From assembly GCA_013433145.1 (NCBI GenBank), contig CM024174.1, positions 3,806,336 through 3,870,335 on the forward strand: 64,000 nucleotides of DNA, written 5' to 3'. The notes below the pieces were generated by a model that was not told the DNA's origin, did no database searches, and saw only the letters and a program-made list of their open reading frames with translations. The translations under genes and the position numbers were made by a program. Position 1 is the stretch's first letter, and each line of letters starts with the position of its first letter. The DNA is from Ascaris suum. Its lineage: Eukaryota; Nematoda; Chromadorea; Rhabditida; Ascarididae. This document shows positions 36,523 to 49,900 of the stretch, piece by piece.

Positions 36523-38373
36523 CTTTTGCCACCTCCGAAAGTCGACTGTTCTGTCATAATTAGCGAAAAAGTGGTTAGGAACTTTGAAGAGATCAGTGCA
36601 AAACTTGCAGATTACGCTAACAAACCATTCCTATTAGCTAGAATACTGATCCAGTAAGACTTTCACGCTGTGCGCAAAGAGGAAATGAGCGTGACGAGAA
36701 TTGAACACAAAAAGTGGAAGCGATGAACAAGATTTATCAAGCGATAAGGGGTGAATCAACTCTCGCTTGAGCGGAAGAGCGCAAACAAATGAGGAGAAGT
36801 CGATCGCAGATATTTTAGTTTCTCAACTAACCGGCCAAGGTCATCATTTCGATAAAATAACGCGAACAAGTGAAAAACACACAAATACAAGCACATCTCA
36901 GCCGTCATTTTAGCTTTTAGTGCTCGCTTCTGCAGTGCAATGCGTTCCTGATCCTCATCAAGTGGAGTTGAAAAGCATATTTTATGAAACTCATTGATGT
37001 TTTGTTAGATAAGCGTTGATGCACCTTCCCTCGGTTAAGAGCGACTCTCGCCCGGTCATCATTTACGATCATTAATGGCCGTGAAGTCCGAACACTACTG
37101 CAAAGCATGCTTAGAATGGAAATGGTGTGGAGTTGCCAATGTTGACCAACTGTATTGTTCGAAGATTTCTATGGAACAGTGCGCATTCCATTCTTCGTTC
37201 TGCGAACTCTCTGACCTATAAATCCTGAAAAAATGAGTGTGAGTAAGTAACAGCGGTATCAAGAGCATGAAGATCTTCGAGTTTTAGATGGTCGTCGGCC
37301 GAATTCCGGGAGGTGTTCAGTGATCCCAAAAGATTTGCTTCACTGATCGAACTGGTATTGACAAAAATAATATGGCTGATTTGAGAGAAGAGATGCACAG
37401 CGTTTTTTCCATTGCTCTGTTCCTGCCTGGGGCACTTCAAAGCAGAGTGTGTTACTGCAATGAAAATCGCGACCTAAGCCATTAACTTTTGTAATACACA
37501 AAATGCCAAAGTGAACGACGCTTTATTCTGCCTTCCTAATGATCATTTATGATCATTTAGTGGCCGCGAAGTCCTTATCTTCCATCCCATCCCGCTATCG
37601 GTCCACCAATATCTTGTCCAGCTACGACGGTATGGTATGTTTTATTCCGGTTGATTCCACGTCGTTGCTCTTAATTCACCATCGATGTGTTGTTGCTTGA
37701 AAGAGCACGTGTGAAGCGCGACTGTACTGGCATAATAAACTTCCACACTACTTCTCTGGCAAACACTTTTTACTAAAAATTCGGCTGGATGAGAGTACCT
37801 TTCAGCGCTAAACGAATCGTGCTCTTAAATTCGCCATACCGACGTCTGAACATAAAATCATGTCCTTCGTTGATTCACGGACGCCTAGACTACAAATGTC
37901 ATCACTGAATGAGGACCACTCTGGCGTTCGGATTTCACCACCATCTCGCAGGGTGCCCCATTGTGGCTTAAAACTTTCGAAGTCAAGCCTCCCCAGCTGG
38001 ACCCTGTGCGTTTCCTCATCTCTGTGATGGATGATAAAAAAGCTGGTCTTAAATTCGCAAGCTGAAAAAATTCTCCAAAGAGTTGCAGGAAATTGAAGGA
38101 AATCCGCAAGGTTGTGCGTTCCACCAAGGCGCGCTGAAGGAAAACAGGACCCAGAGGTATTGGTGCAGAAACAGCAATTTATTGCAAAAGAGGATGTCCT
38201 GAACTATACAGCGGACATAATGAGTAAATGTGACGGCAAATGGCACTTAATGAAGCTAAATAAGCTCACCGTCGATATTTCGTCAAGACGTTGCCGACAT
38301 GCAGTCAAACAAAGCATTAATTACTGAAGCACATGTTAGACAGAATTACTGATACAGCGCTGAAGCTGTGAAA
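36523..38373. repeat. Near-identical dispersed repeat, block A (1.85 kb shown)
   Basis: Matches 62148-64000 in the same orientation, almost base for base. The few differences seen include aaaccattc/aaagcattc, aaggggtg/aagggtg, gttgaccaac/gttgacaac and aatatgg/aagtatgg. Similarity starts abruptly at cttttgccacctcc (36523) and must extend at least to 38373, where block B meets the window edge. It holds short protein-like pieces in several frames (for example VISEKVVRNFEEISAKL near 36560-36610 and QKQQFIAKEDVLNYTADIMSK near 38164-38230), broken by stops. No family was recognised. It is either a young transposon or a segmental duplication. Confidence 0.9.
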
Positions 38374-38850
38374 AACCAGATCATTAGCTGTGCCGTGTCT
38401 TAGCTAACTATGCAATAAAAAGACCGTTGACCCGCATGGACTCCAACAGCGCTGATGAAACTGAAGATGTCAGTTTGAAGAAAGAGCGAGATCCCAATCC
38501 TATTCTCATTCCAGAATTCGGCTAATCACTCGAGTATGCTCTATTTCGTTTTTTCTCGCGACAAGCAGAGGTACTCTGCAAGTACGACATTTACACAAGG
38601 AATACGAACAACTCTGAGCCGATCACCAGCCTTTGACAATTCGGCGTTCTGCCCACAACCTCAGATTCTTTGTTGCTTTCATTTTTTATCAATTTTGGAG
38701 CAGAAAAGCGAGCCTCACGAACATCGCATGTTCTCCGCATTACTTTTCTCCACCTCTTAGCTTAGAACACATCACAGTCATATATCGCATCATCCTCGAA
38801 ATGTACACTTTTCGCCCGTAAAGTGTTTTTGAGAGGCCGCTGGTATTTAC

Positions 38851-39054
38851 CTCGAAGTAAGCAGGACACGGCGTCTGGTAGGTGCACGTTTTTTGGAGTT
38901 TAGTAGAAACAGCTGCTTCAAACGAGTTCTGCTCCAACGCAACAATGGGCTGGAAGCAAAACACTGCTAACACTGCCAAGAAAAATTGCCAAAACCAAAA
39001 ACCCAAGCCAGTGCTCTTGATCTGAATACAATACAGCGCAACAGCACAAATCAT
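38851..39054 (-). CDS. Possible first exon of a secreted protein
   Basis: An ATG at 39054 opens a 68-codon frame with a strongly hydrophobic stretch (GFWFWQFFLAVLAVFCF, residues about 23-39), then a polar segment with closely spaced cysteines (KTCTYQTPCPAYFE). It ends at a gag|gtaaat donor. This would suit a signal-peptide exon of a nematode secreted protein. The downstream exons would have to lie in or beyond block A, and none was identified. It may be chance. Confidence 0.2.
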
Positions 39055-39059
39055 GTGAA

Positions 39060-40500
39060 AACGGTTTGTTCCCCATTAAGATAAGGCAGAGCGTTCTCCA
39101 ACTCTTCAGCCATGCGGGAGTCCCTGAACCGAGGATCTTCCCGAAGGAATTTTCAAAACGAAGCCTCCGAAGCATAAAAAGCTTCCGATCTGCCACCGCG
39201 AGCGACATGGTTGACAACACCACATGTCGCTGGAAGGCCGCGCCAGTACCCACAAACGAAGACTTTCTTCCACACAGCACAACCGACAAATGCGTGTTAT
39301 TTGTCCTATGACAACGGCGTGAAAAAAACAGCACAGGTACCTAGCACTGTCTAACTTTATCGGGGGCGAAAGTTAACCAGTCAACAAGCCGCAACTACAG
39401 AGCTCTTCGAATTTTGTATTCGCCTTTCGCGATCATCACGAAATAATTGGATGGAGGAGGAAAAAGAACAAGAGAAAAGGTGCAGCTGGAACAGAAAAAG
39501 GCTATTTTATGGAAATCAGACGACGAGTGACTCATCTGTGCACGTCCCCTGTACACTCAATGCTCATGCACGCTCCTCTCACCACTGAGCACTCTCTTTC
39601 AGTTGAAGACTTTCACCGCCGTCCAAAGAGTCTCTTTGTATCAGCGTTTGCTTCAGTTCCCAACGGATGAGCAACCACCCTCATCTCCACATGATCCCCA
39701 TGCGTAAAAGCGCGTCAAAGGGATTTGGGAGAGATGGGACGAGCGGACCGATAAGCGAGTCCTTCAAGATCACTCGCATCAGACTTAAAATTCTCACCTA
39801 GGACGAACCGCTCCAAAAGAAGTTCTCCATCGGGTGCCAACAAGGCAGCAATAGGAAATTCGTCTGCCGCTCAGTAGCTGTTACCAGCAATGGAGCCAAA
39901 AAGGCTTGACAAAGCCTCGCGCCTCGCACAACGTCGGACACACGCAGCCATCCCACCCCGATGCCTCACTTTCTTTACTCGTTTCACCAACTCTGTATTG
40001 ATTGATAAACGCTTCGCCTACACCCATGTCGGTTTGAACCCGTAGTATATAATCATTCTGAAACAAATGAATAAACACGAGCGCCAAGAAGCACACCAAT
40101 TCCTTTATACACATACATATAAGCATCTTATAGACGTGCATAATAATCTTGCTGGAAAGAAACATTTGTATACCAACTTGTCATTGCAAAGCAATGCTTA
40201 AACCTTCTTTCAGCACTGTTATAACTGCAACGAAATGAAGTACCTCTCTGACGATGAAATAAAAACATATTTTTCCAGCCCATTCGGATGATCGTATGAG
40301 GACTTTGAGTAGAATTTCAGCACCTTACTTTGCGGAAACTCAAAATTACGCTTGCTGTCGCCATACATAAATGAATGAGATCAAAAAGGTTTAATCAATG
40401 AAAGTTTTAAAAAACAGATTCTTATTTCACAAAATAACCCCTAATAATGCGTTAATTTTGCCGTTCAAACGACAACACAGCAGTTCCAATGAATACACAA
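39060..40500. other. Non-coding spacer, nothing recognised
   Basis: Between the possible exon at 38851-39054 and the 3' end of the RBR-like gene. Overlapping frames on both strands (39066-39311 plus, 38918-39334 minus) conflict and have no support. Somewhat GC-rich at 39500-40000. No RNA gene seen. Confidence 0.35.
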
Positions 40501-40540
40501 AAATTTGTATTGCGTCGACGGACGAATAATATAGATTTCA

Positions 40541-43500
40541 GATCGAGTGTTTGAGGAGGGAAATAATTTCAGCAATTATTGCCTCCAGTGAATCAATATC
40601 CTTGTTTAATTGCTGAACGCGAAGGTCCGAATCGCTTCTCGATGACAACCTACTCGCTGTGGCATCTAGCTTTGGAGCGATTTTCGTAAGATGGTTGCGT
40701 ATTTGTTTCCAGTTTTCGGGTGGCGATAGTCGATTGACAAATAACCAAGCTGTTCCATATTCCAAAAGGTGGAGAGCCTGAAAGCTGTCGAACACTGACC
40801 AAATATGAAAACAGTTTGTAGTCAACACAAACTGGAAAAGGTTACGAGGCTCTCGGAAAGAATGACTTTTCAGGTAGTATCGCAATATATATTCCGTAGA
40901 GAAGAGATAACAATTCTTCCATTACGATCGCAGTTTCAGGAAACTCATAAATAAGAATCTCAAAATTGTGGCGAACGAACACATTCGAAAAGCTGTGCTG
41001 AAAACTAACATCATTAATTGCACCGGAACTTATAAAGATGCACTTATGCTGATGCCAAAACAGTTTAGTTCAGGTTGACGCAAACTAATTCAATGATTTA
41101 ACTTTACTGCATTCGGAAATGAAACACAACGATGCACCGAACTGAATTTAGCTGTTTTTACATCCGAACTACAAAATCATTTACCGTGTTGCGAAGGTCA
41201 GCAAGTTTCGTGGCGCTAACAGATTGGCGGAATAATGATGGTTGATGCATAAGACCTGCTACCATGCTTCTCATCTCTGGCACGTCGAATCGCTTTCTCC
41301 TCGCCAACGCACACTGAGGCGCGTAAAGACGATTCACAAGCGTTGGTGCTTTACGCTGGGATACCATCTCAGCTTCTGGTGGTTTCTGCAATTGCAATCA
41401 TTCTTCCTCAAACAGTGAAGTACGAATAGCGCGATAGTGAAAAGACCTGTTCCTGCTGAACAATGCTGCATATGCTTTCATCATCAAGATCGCCTCACTA
41501 AAATCCTGCAATTCGCCTGGAAAAGAGTAGTGGCTAATAAAATCAACTAGACGAGCAATTTACGACTGCTTTCATGCTCACTGATACAGTAGGAATTCCA
41601 GTCATTATTCCCCTATTTTGTTAGGAACTCATTTTATCTAACTTCCCCAAAATCACGCACTATGCTTCACATCAACCACCACGCGTAAATAGATGTTAAC
41701 TAACTTAATTCCACCCTAACATCAATGAAGAAAAATAAGTCAAACATGGCCGTATAAGCTATAAATAACTCACGCGAATGTGCTTTCCATGCTCATCCTT
41801 TCCGTAGTAACAAGTAGTATAAAGAAGGTTCGTTTTGCCAGTATCCCAGTAGTACGTTAACCAACACGCCGAACACTTTGCGATGCCGATGTTATCTGGC
41901 AACTCGGTGAGCACACCGCAATAACATTTGCGAGTGATTAAATGCTCTTTAAGTTTGCCATCCAAACGATACACCTCCCACTGGTCTGAAATGGATCTAG
42001 TAGGAAAGTAGCAGAAAAACGTGAAATATTATATCAGGAACATGAGAAAATGGAAAGTAAATAAAGAGTGAGAATGAAATAAGAGGAAGTAAAGCAAAAA
42101 CAGAAAAGAGGAAAAGAGGAAGAGAAATTCGAGAATGAAATGTTGAATATATCAAGAATGTATGGCTATGGATGATTCTAATTCTTTTCCCACTTCCAGT
42201 CCTCCATACGTATGGAGATTATCTCTGCAATGCGCAGCACAATCTTGCAATCCCTACCATTTCTACAATCTGCTATACTTGAAAAAACAACTCTGCAGAA
42301 TATACATCCTTCATTTGCAGGAATGAATGCTGCTGAAGGAATTTTTGCAGAATTGGAAGATAATATCGTAAAGGAAATAAAACTAAACAACTGGAGCACT
42401 TAACTTCTGTGTGAAGCAAACTTCAAATAACATCAGCATCTGAAGGATTTGGGCCCCCCACCCCCCGCTTAACTCAATTCCTATCGAAACGACGTTTCAG
42501 TGTTTATCTTATGCTGTCGCGAAAGCGAAGACGAAAGCTATTCAGCTAAGCAAAGGGCGGTCAGCGAACGGCTAAAGGGCAACGAAGCGATGAAAGGGCA
42601 TCAGATTCAAAGCCTCCGATGAATGGACGAATGTATGGCTGCAGCCGATGAATGGACGGGTGTACGGCTACAACCGTCGAATATTCGAAGAAGCGGATGT
42701 CGAATCGTGAAAAACTTGCACTTTCTATTTTTATGGAAGATATGTTCAAATGTGAGAAGCTTCCTTTTTCATCCCTATTGAACAAGTGTCTCAAATGTAA
42801 AAATCTTCCACCTGCATGTACTTTAATACCCTATATAAGTTTGTGCATAATAGTTGCTTCATTCATTTTTCTCTCCTCCTATCGTGCGTGTTTCCCCAAT
42901 GTCGAAGGAATATGCTTAACCCTTCAAAAAGACAGTCATCAGGCAACTGTTGCATAAATGGTTATCTACTGTAAAATTCTTTTTAAACCGATCTAAAACA
43001 TGTCACAACTATCCCTCCGCACGTAAGTAATCTATCGCTTATGTAAGCGATACAAGGATGTTCTTATTTGTTCCTATTTGTAAGTTTATGTATTGCAATA
43101 TAAATGTTGTGAATTTGTACGGACGCATATTCTATCCTGTAAATTTGTACGGACGCATGTGAAGAAGTTTGACCAAGAAAAATTCGTATGTAAGTTCCTA
43201 TCTGATTAGTTAGAGTAGCCGTAAACCCAGAAAGAACCTAAGAAAAGATGCCGCGATGTTTAACTGCTCCAAGCAGTGATTATCAATGACCTCAACAAAA
43301 CAATCCAATGTTCTAAATCCAGCAGGTTTGTGAATTATCAAGACGGGCTCCTCCCCAGATTCTTGAAAGGAATATATCCCACTTTGTCCCCTCCTCAGTA
43401 ACCATTTCTCAGCGCACCCTCAAAAAAACTACCTTAATATTCGGAAACGCTATCCACTTTCGTCTCAAGCTGCTAAAAAAATATAATCGCCAATCAGCTG

Positions 43501-45487
43501 CTCAGGAAATTATTTTTGAAATTATCCTTTCCTCAACGAACTCATGTATACTTCAGAATTAAAATGCAGCATAGCAACTGATCCCTACATGAAAAAGGCT
43601 TTAACAAGCCTACATTGAGGGTCGAATTTCTCGGTCCATTCCTCGAACTGCCCGCATGTAAGCGGCCAATGTGGTATCCCTTCACATTCAACGCAGAAAC
43701 ATGTCGCACAAGCCGAACAGCACAGCGAACTGCATGGTCCGGAACTGACCACACCTGCTTCAAGACATAATGGACAACTTCGGATTTCCTCCTTGTTCCG
43801 CTTCTTTATGCACATATACGTCGCTTTAATGTAGAAAACATATAACGGAACTGGAATTAGTATGCGAACGAAATCGTGAGGAATTAAGCAGTCGCAGTTT
43901 TCTTTCTGAAACGACAAGTTTTAGCCTGTTATTGCACGGGTTATCAAGTCATTATTCGAATGCAGCAATATGCGATGCCGACGTTTCGATCCAGAGTACC
44001 GCCACATGCTTTTGGTGACAGTACCGAGTTCTTGTAGGCATGTTCTTAGTGAAAGTTCAAAATCAGATCCTTCACTAGGAACACGAGCTACTTGAGAACA
44101 TTCTAATTCGAAGTTTTGTGTAAACGACAATAAAATTAAACTCGTCAGTCAAATTCACAGATGTTGGCGAATGTCAAGAAACTGAGAGAAATGGGAGATG
44201 GGGTCCGACAACAAGTACGTTATGTATGAGAAAAACCGAGGCAAACATATCCCATATTCATTCGAATGTTGCAAAAAAGCTCAGAAATCTCGCATCATTC
44301 CTCTGCGCCCTCGAATTCCTTCAGATGTGAATTTTCATTCAAAAATCTTCGGGAGCGATATTAAATTTTCCAGAACATTCCTCGGTTTCGGTGATCTCAC
44401 CAGAACTTCAAAGAAACGAGCTTTTCCCCGTTTGTTTTTTTTTTTTGCAATCTACAAGAGCTCATTAAGTGACAGCTGAATACAAGCGTGCCTGTGGTGC
44501 TTCCATTAGTATTCTTGAACCGCAAGTTAATGAACTTTTGATCGGCAGCGTTTGTTTGATTTGAACGAGTCGGACAAATAGATAATTCGGCGCTATTTAT
44601 TCCTCATGGAGTTCACACGATTATAACAATTTCATGTACTTTCCATGGAAAAAAGTGGACGTAATTGATAATCCAGAGGAAACTTACGTGACATTTAACT
44701 GGAAGAACTCCCATTCTGATTTGGTTGGTGATTGATTCACGTAGGCAGTCGCTGCAAATACCATGCAAACACTCTAAAATACACAATCCGCTTATCGGCA
44801 CGATTTTGCATACCAAACACTTTTCCTGAAAGATGAATATACATGAGCACATCCTACGAGTATGAATTTCACACGCCGTCGAATGCAAGCAAACAGTGGG
44901 ACGTGCCGATGAATTCGCTGTACAAGACTGAAATATGAGTCAAAATGGATAGTACTAACGCGAATGATTAAGGCCTCTGTTATGCCCTCGATTACTCATA
45001 AACGAAAATCGCAGAGGTACAATTTAACCGAATAGAATTTTTGCTGTTCGCGATGGCTTACGCAACCTCTCAACAATGCTTTGCTAACTAGTGAACAAAG
45101 CAGAATGTTCCTCACCTCTTTCCCCTCACTTCCGATCGCTTCAAAATTTTCTTTCGTCCTCGACGCTTCATGTTCTTCGCATACGGCAGCAACCATCTTC
45201 CCGAGAGGTATAATATTCAACGCTCCCAAAAGCATTTCACTTTGATACATTCGACTGTATGGAAACGGTTCGGTGATCTCAATCACGTCTTTTCGTTTCA
45301 GTGCTGGCATCGCGAATGTTTTCAAAGAGCGATAGAACTCCCTGCAGATAAACCAAAGTTATAACCGTTGCACAGATCAATGAATAAACCAAAGTTATAA
45401 CTCACCTGTAGCAAATGTGGAAGTGCACCAGATCAGTTGTCAGGACAGCGCGTTTTCGTGAATCTACTCGTAAATCAACCAGCTTCA
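40541..45487 (-). CDS. Divergent RING/IBR (RBR-like) E3 ubiquitin ligase gene, exon chain partly resolved
   Basis: Candidate minus-strand exons: 45487-45406, 45341-45116, 44927-44688, an unresolved piece at 44130-43921, 43905 to about 43590, 41985-41774, about 41518-41447, 41385-41162, and about 40900 to the TAA at 40541. The first three join in frame. Exon 44927-44688 has CLVC, then CLHGICSDC, then VKC, the pattern of RING1 in RING-IBR-RING ligases. The 43905 exon has an IBR-like Cys/His array: CPLC, SLCCSACATCFC, CEGIPHWPLTC. The 41985 exon holds a degenerate second RING: KCYCG and AKCSACW. The last exon is helical (ALHLLEYGTAWLFV) with a C-terminal coiled-coil-like stretch. RBR enzymes pass ubiquitin from E2 through a RING2 cysteine; whether that cysteine survives is unclear. 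The start lies upstream of 45487 and was not found. Confidence 0.6.
42515..42960 (+). repeat. LTR-like repeat (BEL/Pao-related) in an intron of the RBR-like gene
   Basis: Begins TGTCGCGAAAGCGAAGA, identical over 17 bases to the start of the 5' LTR of the BEL/Pao element at 54489. It continues with the body shared with 16650-16960, including a ccctatataag box at about 42830 and gcataatagttgctt. The inner end is not fixed. It lies in the interval between the exons at 43590 and 41985 of the RBR-like gene, on the opposite strand. Read as a solo LTR; no internal element remains. Confidence 0.6.
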
Positions 45488-46201
45488 CTAACAGACAAAT
45501 AAAGTGAAATAAATAAACAAACCAACAAAAGAGAAAATGTGTGCAATAAGGCTCTCATATCCTAACCAGCCCGAAGGCTCGCGCAAATGATCCATAAAAC
45601 ATTTGCTTCTATAAAGCATCGGTTTCTTTCACTACAAGAATGACGTAAAATAAAAAACCGGCTACTGCAAAATTTACGACATTTTCTCTACGCGTTTAAG
45701 TGACTACAACCCCCTCTAAGTTGAAGTGCCAGTTTCGCTGCTGTTACAAGAATTAATACCAATGAAATATCTCATTGTCAAAAAATTTGTTGGCTTCATC
45801 CAGTGGTTTCCGGGTTGAAATTACCGCGCAGGTTGAAAATGATGCAAACAAACTTGTAAAGGTTAATATTGACATAATGCGTTTACAAATGTACACTTAT
45901 AAAAATGCATAGAAGTTGGGAGCAATTTCAAAAACAATTTCTGAAGTTCGCCAACAATTTTCTTCTTCAGTTACATAGAAATAGAATTTGGCTTCCTAAT
46001 AACAGAGCACAATTAGCTTGTTCTTTATTATGTTCAGTGGTTTCTTTCTATTGAGATGAACACATGCGTTCCGTGTTGACTAATGTTTTACTAGCTGAGA
46101 TACTGTAGCAACGGTGAGGCCATCGTATGGAATCAATTATGCATGCAAGTTACGGAATAATGAACTTTATAGATGGAGTTTATGAAACTATGAAAAAAAA
46201 C

Positions 46202-46365
46202 TTAAACAAAATTCATGTTAGACCAAGCTTTCCAAAATGGTAGTATACAATAAATTACAGACTCCTTGTGCATAAGTGTTAATGACAGTGAAAAATGTTT
46301 GCCATCATATGGTATCATCACATGACTGCTGTGACTAGGAGATTGAACAGAAAGATGAGCCTGAA
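46202..46365 (-). CDS. Possible stray exon between the two minus-strand genes
   Basis: After a tttttcag acceptor (about 46365), an open frame of about 53 codons (AHLSVQSPSHSSHVMIPYDG...) ends at TAA 46202. It could be a terminal exon of the 46.9-51.5 kb gene by alternative splicing or a 5' exon of the RBR-like gene, or it could be chance. No family content. Confidence 0.2.
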
Positions 46366-46914
46366 AAAAGATTCGATCAAAATAGAAAAAGGTGAGAGGA
46401 ACAACGGATATGGGAGAACAGAAGCCAAACGCGGAGAGGAATATTGAGAGATGCACTGCGCAGAGAAGAATTTCACTGTTATTTCAACACAACAATATTA
46501 TTGTCGAAACGCTTTTTTAGTCCGACGTCTCCCTTCTAATCCCTCAGCTTTATCTATCTGCTTCATCACCAACCTACAACTGTCATCTGACAATGCCACA
46601 TGACGGCGAAATATGGTGACATTGTTCATTAACACCTACAAATAAAGACATCAGAAATTTATTTTGTCAACTGTATAAGATAAATTTAGAGGTGATTCTC
46701 AAAGAAAATAAAAGTTAACAACTACTCTTTCGGAAGCAAAACATTATCGATAATCGTCGAGAAATAACGTACGCAACTCATCACTGCTGCTCCAAACTCA
46801 CATTAGAGAAAACAATTCTCTCTCCTCCATTTAAATGACCTATTAGAATTGCAACAATCACATGCCTAACAATATCCAGGGCAAAATCAAGCGATGTCTC
46901 AATATGAAAGAGAC

Positions 46915-49900
46915 CTACCGATCTCTCCAGCTAGTTGCACATGTCACAACTGATTCAATCATCGAAGTTAGGCTTTTTGCTTCGGAGTTGAGCAGTTCCG
47001 CAATGACCTGGCGGCGAGGAATTTCAAGCGAGAAGCCACCATTTAGTCGAATACTAAAATTCATGAACAAATCACATCTATGAACAACGAATGACTCTTA
47101 AGTTCGATGCTTGCCTAAAATACATCAATAATTCACAACTGCTTGTAACTAGACAAGTGTAATACAGTCACACTGTCTAGAAGCAGTGGGTTCAAAGATA
47201 AAAACGTCTGATGTCAAAATTCACAGCCAAAGAATTGAGAAATGCGATGAAAAAACGTTTCGATATCGCAGCCGGCAAACAACTGAAAAATAGAAATTGA
47301 AAAATGGAAAGGATTTGCAAAAATTTAACTTCTACTTTCTGGGTAAATTTATTTATTTCGACAGTTGAATACACTTCACTACCGCCCTTTTCCTTGTAAA
47401 CGGAGCAGTGTTATTGAGGCAGTCTTGCGAAACTTATATTCCTTGACTGAAAATGTCCTGAACAGAGAAATAGCTAACCCCTCATAGCCGTGCTCACAAT
47501 AAATCATTTTGGATCTCAATTTTTCCAACAACACTGAGAACTGCCTCATCGACCAAACTCGATCTTCGCATATATTTCCTTACTCATGAAATTTCCAGCT
47601 ATGCAATGAATATCACGGTGGGTTTTATGCATGACCACAATGTAAGAAAAACCGTGAACCTCATGGAGTCATCAATCGGTCTTTCAAAGGTGGCAATTAG
47701 ATGAGGCACGAGTTGCGAATGCCCGATGATCGCTGCAGTGAGGTCTATAGCGAAACTGCCTCCATTATGGGTGAGCCATGTGAATGAATACTGCCCAGAA
47801 ATGGCCAACTCTTTCGCCTCCCGAGCGAAATCGAAGTTCGACCATTTATTCAGTTTGACTAGCATCCTCAAAACGAGCGATTTCTCCCGTACCTCCTTTG
47901 GGAAAGTGACCAGCTCAAACGGCGCAACGACTGAAGACTGAAGATACTTTCTTAATGAAATGAATCCCAAATTAAGGAAGCAATTAGAGCAAAAACTTTA
48001 TTAACTAATTTCAGCATTGATCAGAAACTAATCTTTTTGATTACAAAGAACAGTGCTCGTTTCTTCAAAAGACTACAACCACCTATCATAAAAGTAACCA
48101 ATAACGGAACTGTAACACATTAGAGGTTTAACTCGAAACAAAAATTTAACATGAGAGTGAATAAGGGGTAGAGGAAGGAGAAGGAAACAGACGGCAGATT
48201 GCAAGAATAGGATGATCTCTCTCTCCACGGCTGTTTAGATACATCTGAATTCCCCAAAATGGAGGAAAAATCAAATGATGTCCGATAACTTCGTTTGGCT
48301 GTCTACAGTTTCGTAACACATGAAATGAACGCCTAAAGAAGATATGGTCAAGAAACTTACAGAAGTAACAGTGCTTTGAAGACTTTCGATGGAAGGGGCT
48401 TCGATGAACACCGCACATGAATGCGGCTGATGCACGAACTCAGAGATGTCGTATGTCCGAATACGTTCTCGCTGCACTTCATTCTCGTTATTTTCCTCCT
48501 CCACGTCACTCTCACTTACATCCTCATCCTCTTCATCAACACTGTCATAGATCGGTTTCATTCTCTTTTTTGTGGTCACTTTTGGACCTGAATAAAACTG
48601 ATTAAAACACACTAGAATATTTTTGCGAAACATTTAAATACTTACGGTTTAAACTAACATATTGCATGTGACTAATTCAGTAATATGCAAATGTTTTATG
48701 AGGGAATCTAAAGTAGTTATCCTAAGAAGAATATCAAAGTCTCTACAGACGGGACCGAACGTCTAAAAACATGTGCAATTCGAAAAATCTATCTGAGACA
48801 CACAGTGAAGACATCTTTCTTACTGTTGACATAAGAATTTAGTTGTAAAATTCGAAAAAAACTGCTCTACCGCTATAGGCACAAATCCTCATCCGGATTT
48901 AGCGATCGATAGAAGAAAACCCGAAGCTAATTTTTACAAGAACAGACCTTTGTTATTGACAACCTTCCACTTCATTATTGACGGATGAGTTCTCGAAATG
49001 GAATAAGTAACATCAGGAATTTCGTTTTGCTTATCAACGATTCCTGCCTCCACTGCGGCAGCGAGTTCTCGTTTCGCTCTCGAACCACGGTGTTTTGGTC
49101 TCGGCTTCTCGACGAGAGTGTTCGCCTGAAAATAAAAAATAACGAAGATATACGTCAATGGACCATAAAAAACCTTAAAATGTCAGCCATATCGGCGAAA
49201 TTGTTTCACATAAGACATCAGATTTAACTATCTACCTAAATATTATTGTGTCTTAACAAATACAACAAACACTATTGGAGGCTTCGTCGATGTGTACCAA
49301 AAGTCTTTGCCTTACGATAATTAAGAAAACTTACTTCCCAGTTCAAATACCTCTCTAAGAAGACTTCATGACAAGTACTCATTTCAGCGGTGCACGCTTG
49401 AACGAGTTGGAAGTAAGTGAAAAAAATGTCGTACGTTTGCAGAAAGATGATGTGCTTTTCGCGTGGTGATACATCCATCCGAAACTCTATGATAAGCCGA
49501 AGCGAGTTGGTCACCTTCTGAAAAATATAATTTCAGAAACCATCCCGTTTAACTTTAGTGCAAAAATTATCAGCTTATTATAAAAAGAAAGAGCCATTTT
49601 TAAATAATTCCATGTTACCCATCTCAGAAACTTTGTCTGCATTTGTAGTTCGACCCTTTAACATATTCTCATTTCCAAATATCAACAAAACGACTAAGTC
49701 ATCGCAGTTTCGCCGTTTCCCTTCTTTCATTTTCCTCCAAAAGAATGACAGAATAACTATAGGGAGAAATGTTGCTTTTTAAAACTGCTAAAAAAAGAGC
49801 ACAAAAAAGTTTATACGGAAAGAATGAAGGTTCTCTTTTCGAATTGATGGCTGATTTCGCGTTTGAAATTTTTTGAAAACAAAATTCTGCCACTGGAAAT

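Noticed and set aside
38918..39334. 138-codon minus-strand frame with hydrophobic end
   Set aside because: Overlaps an alternative frame that has a better donor site, and a plus-strand frame is open over the same bases; no family content.
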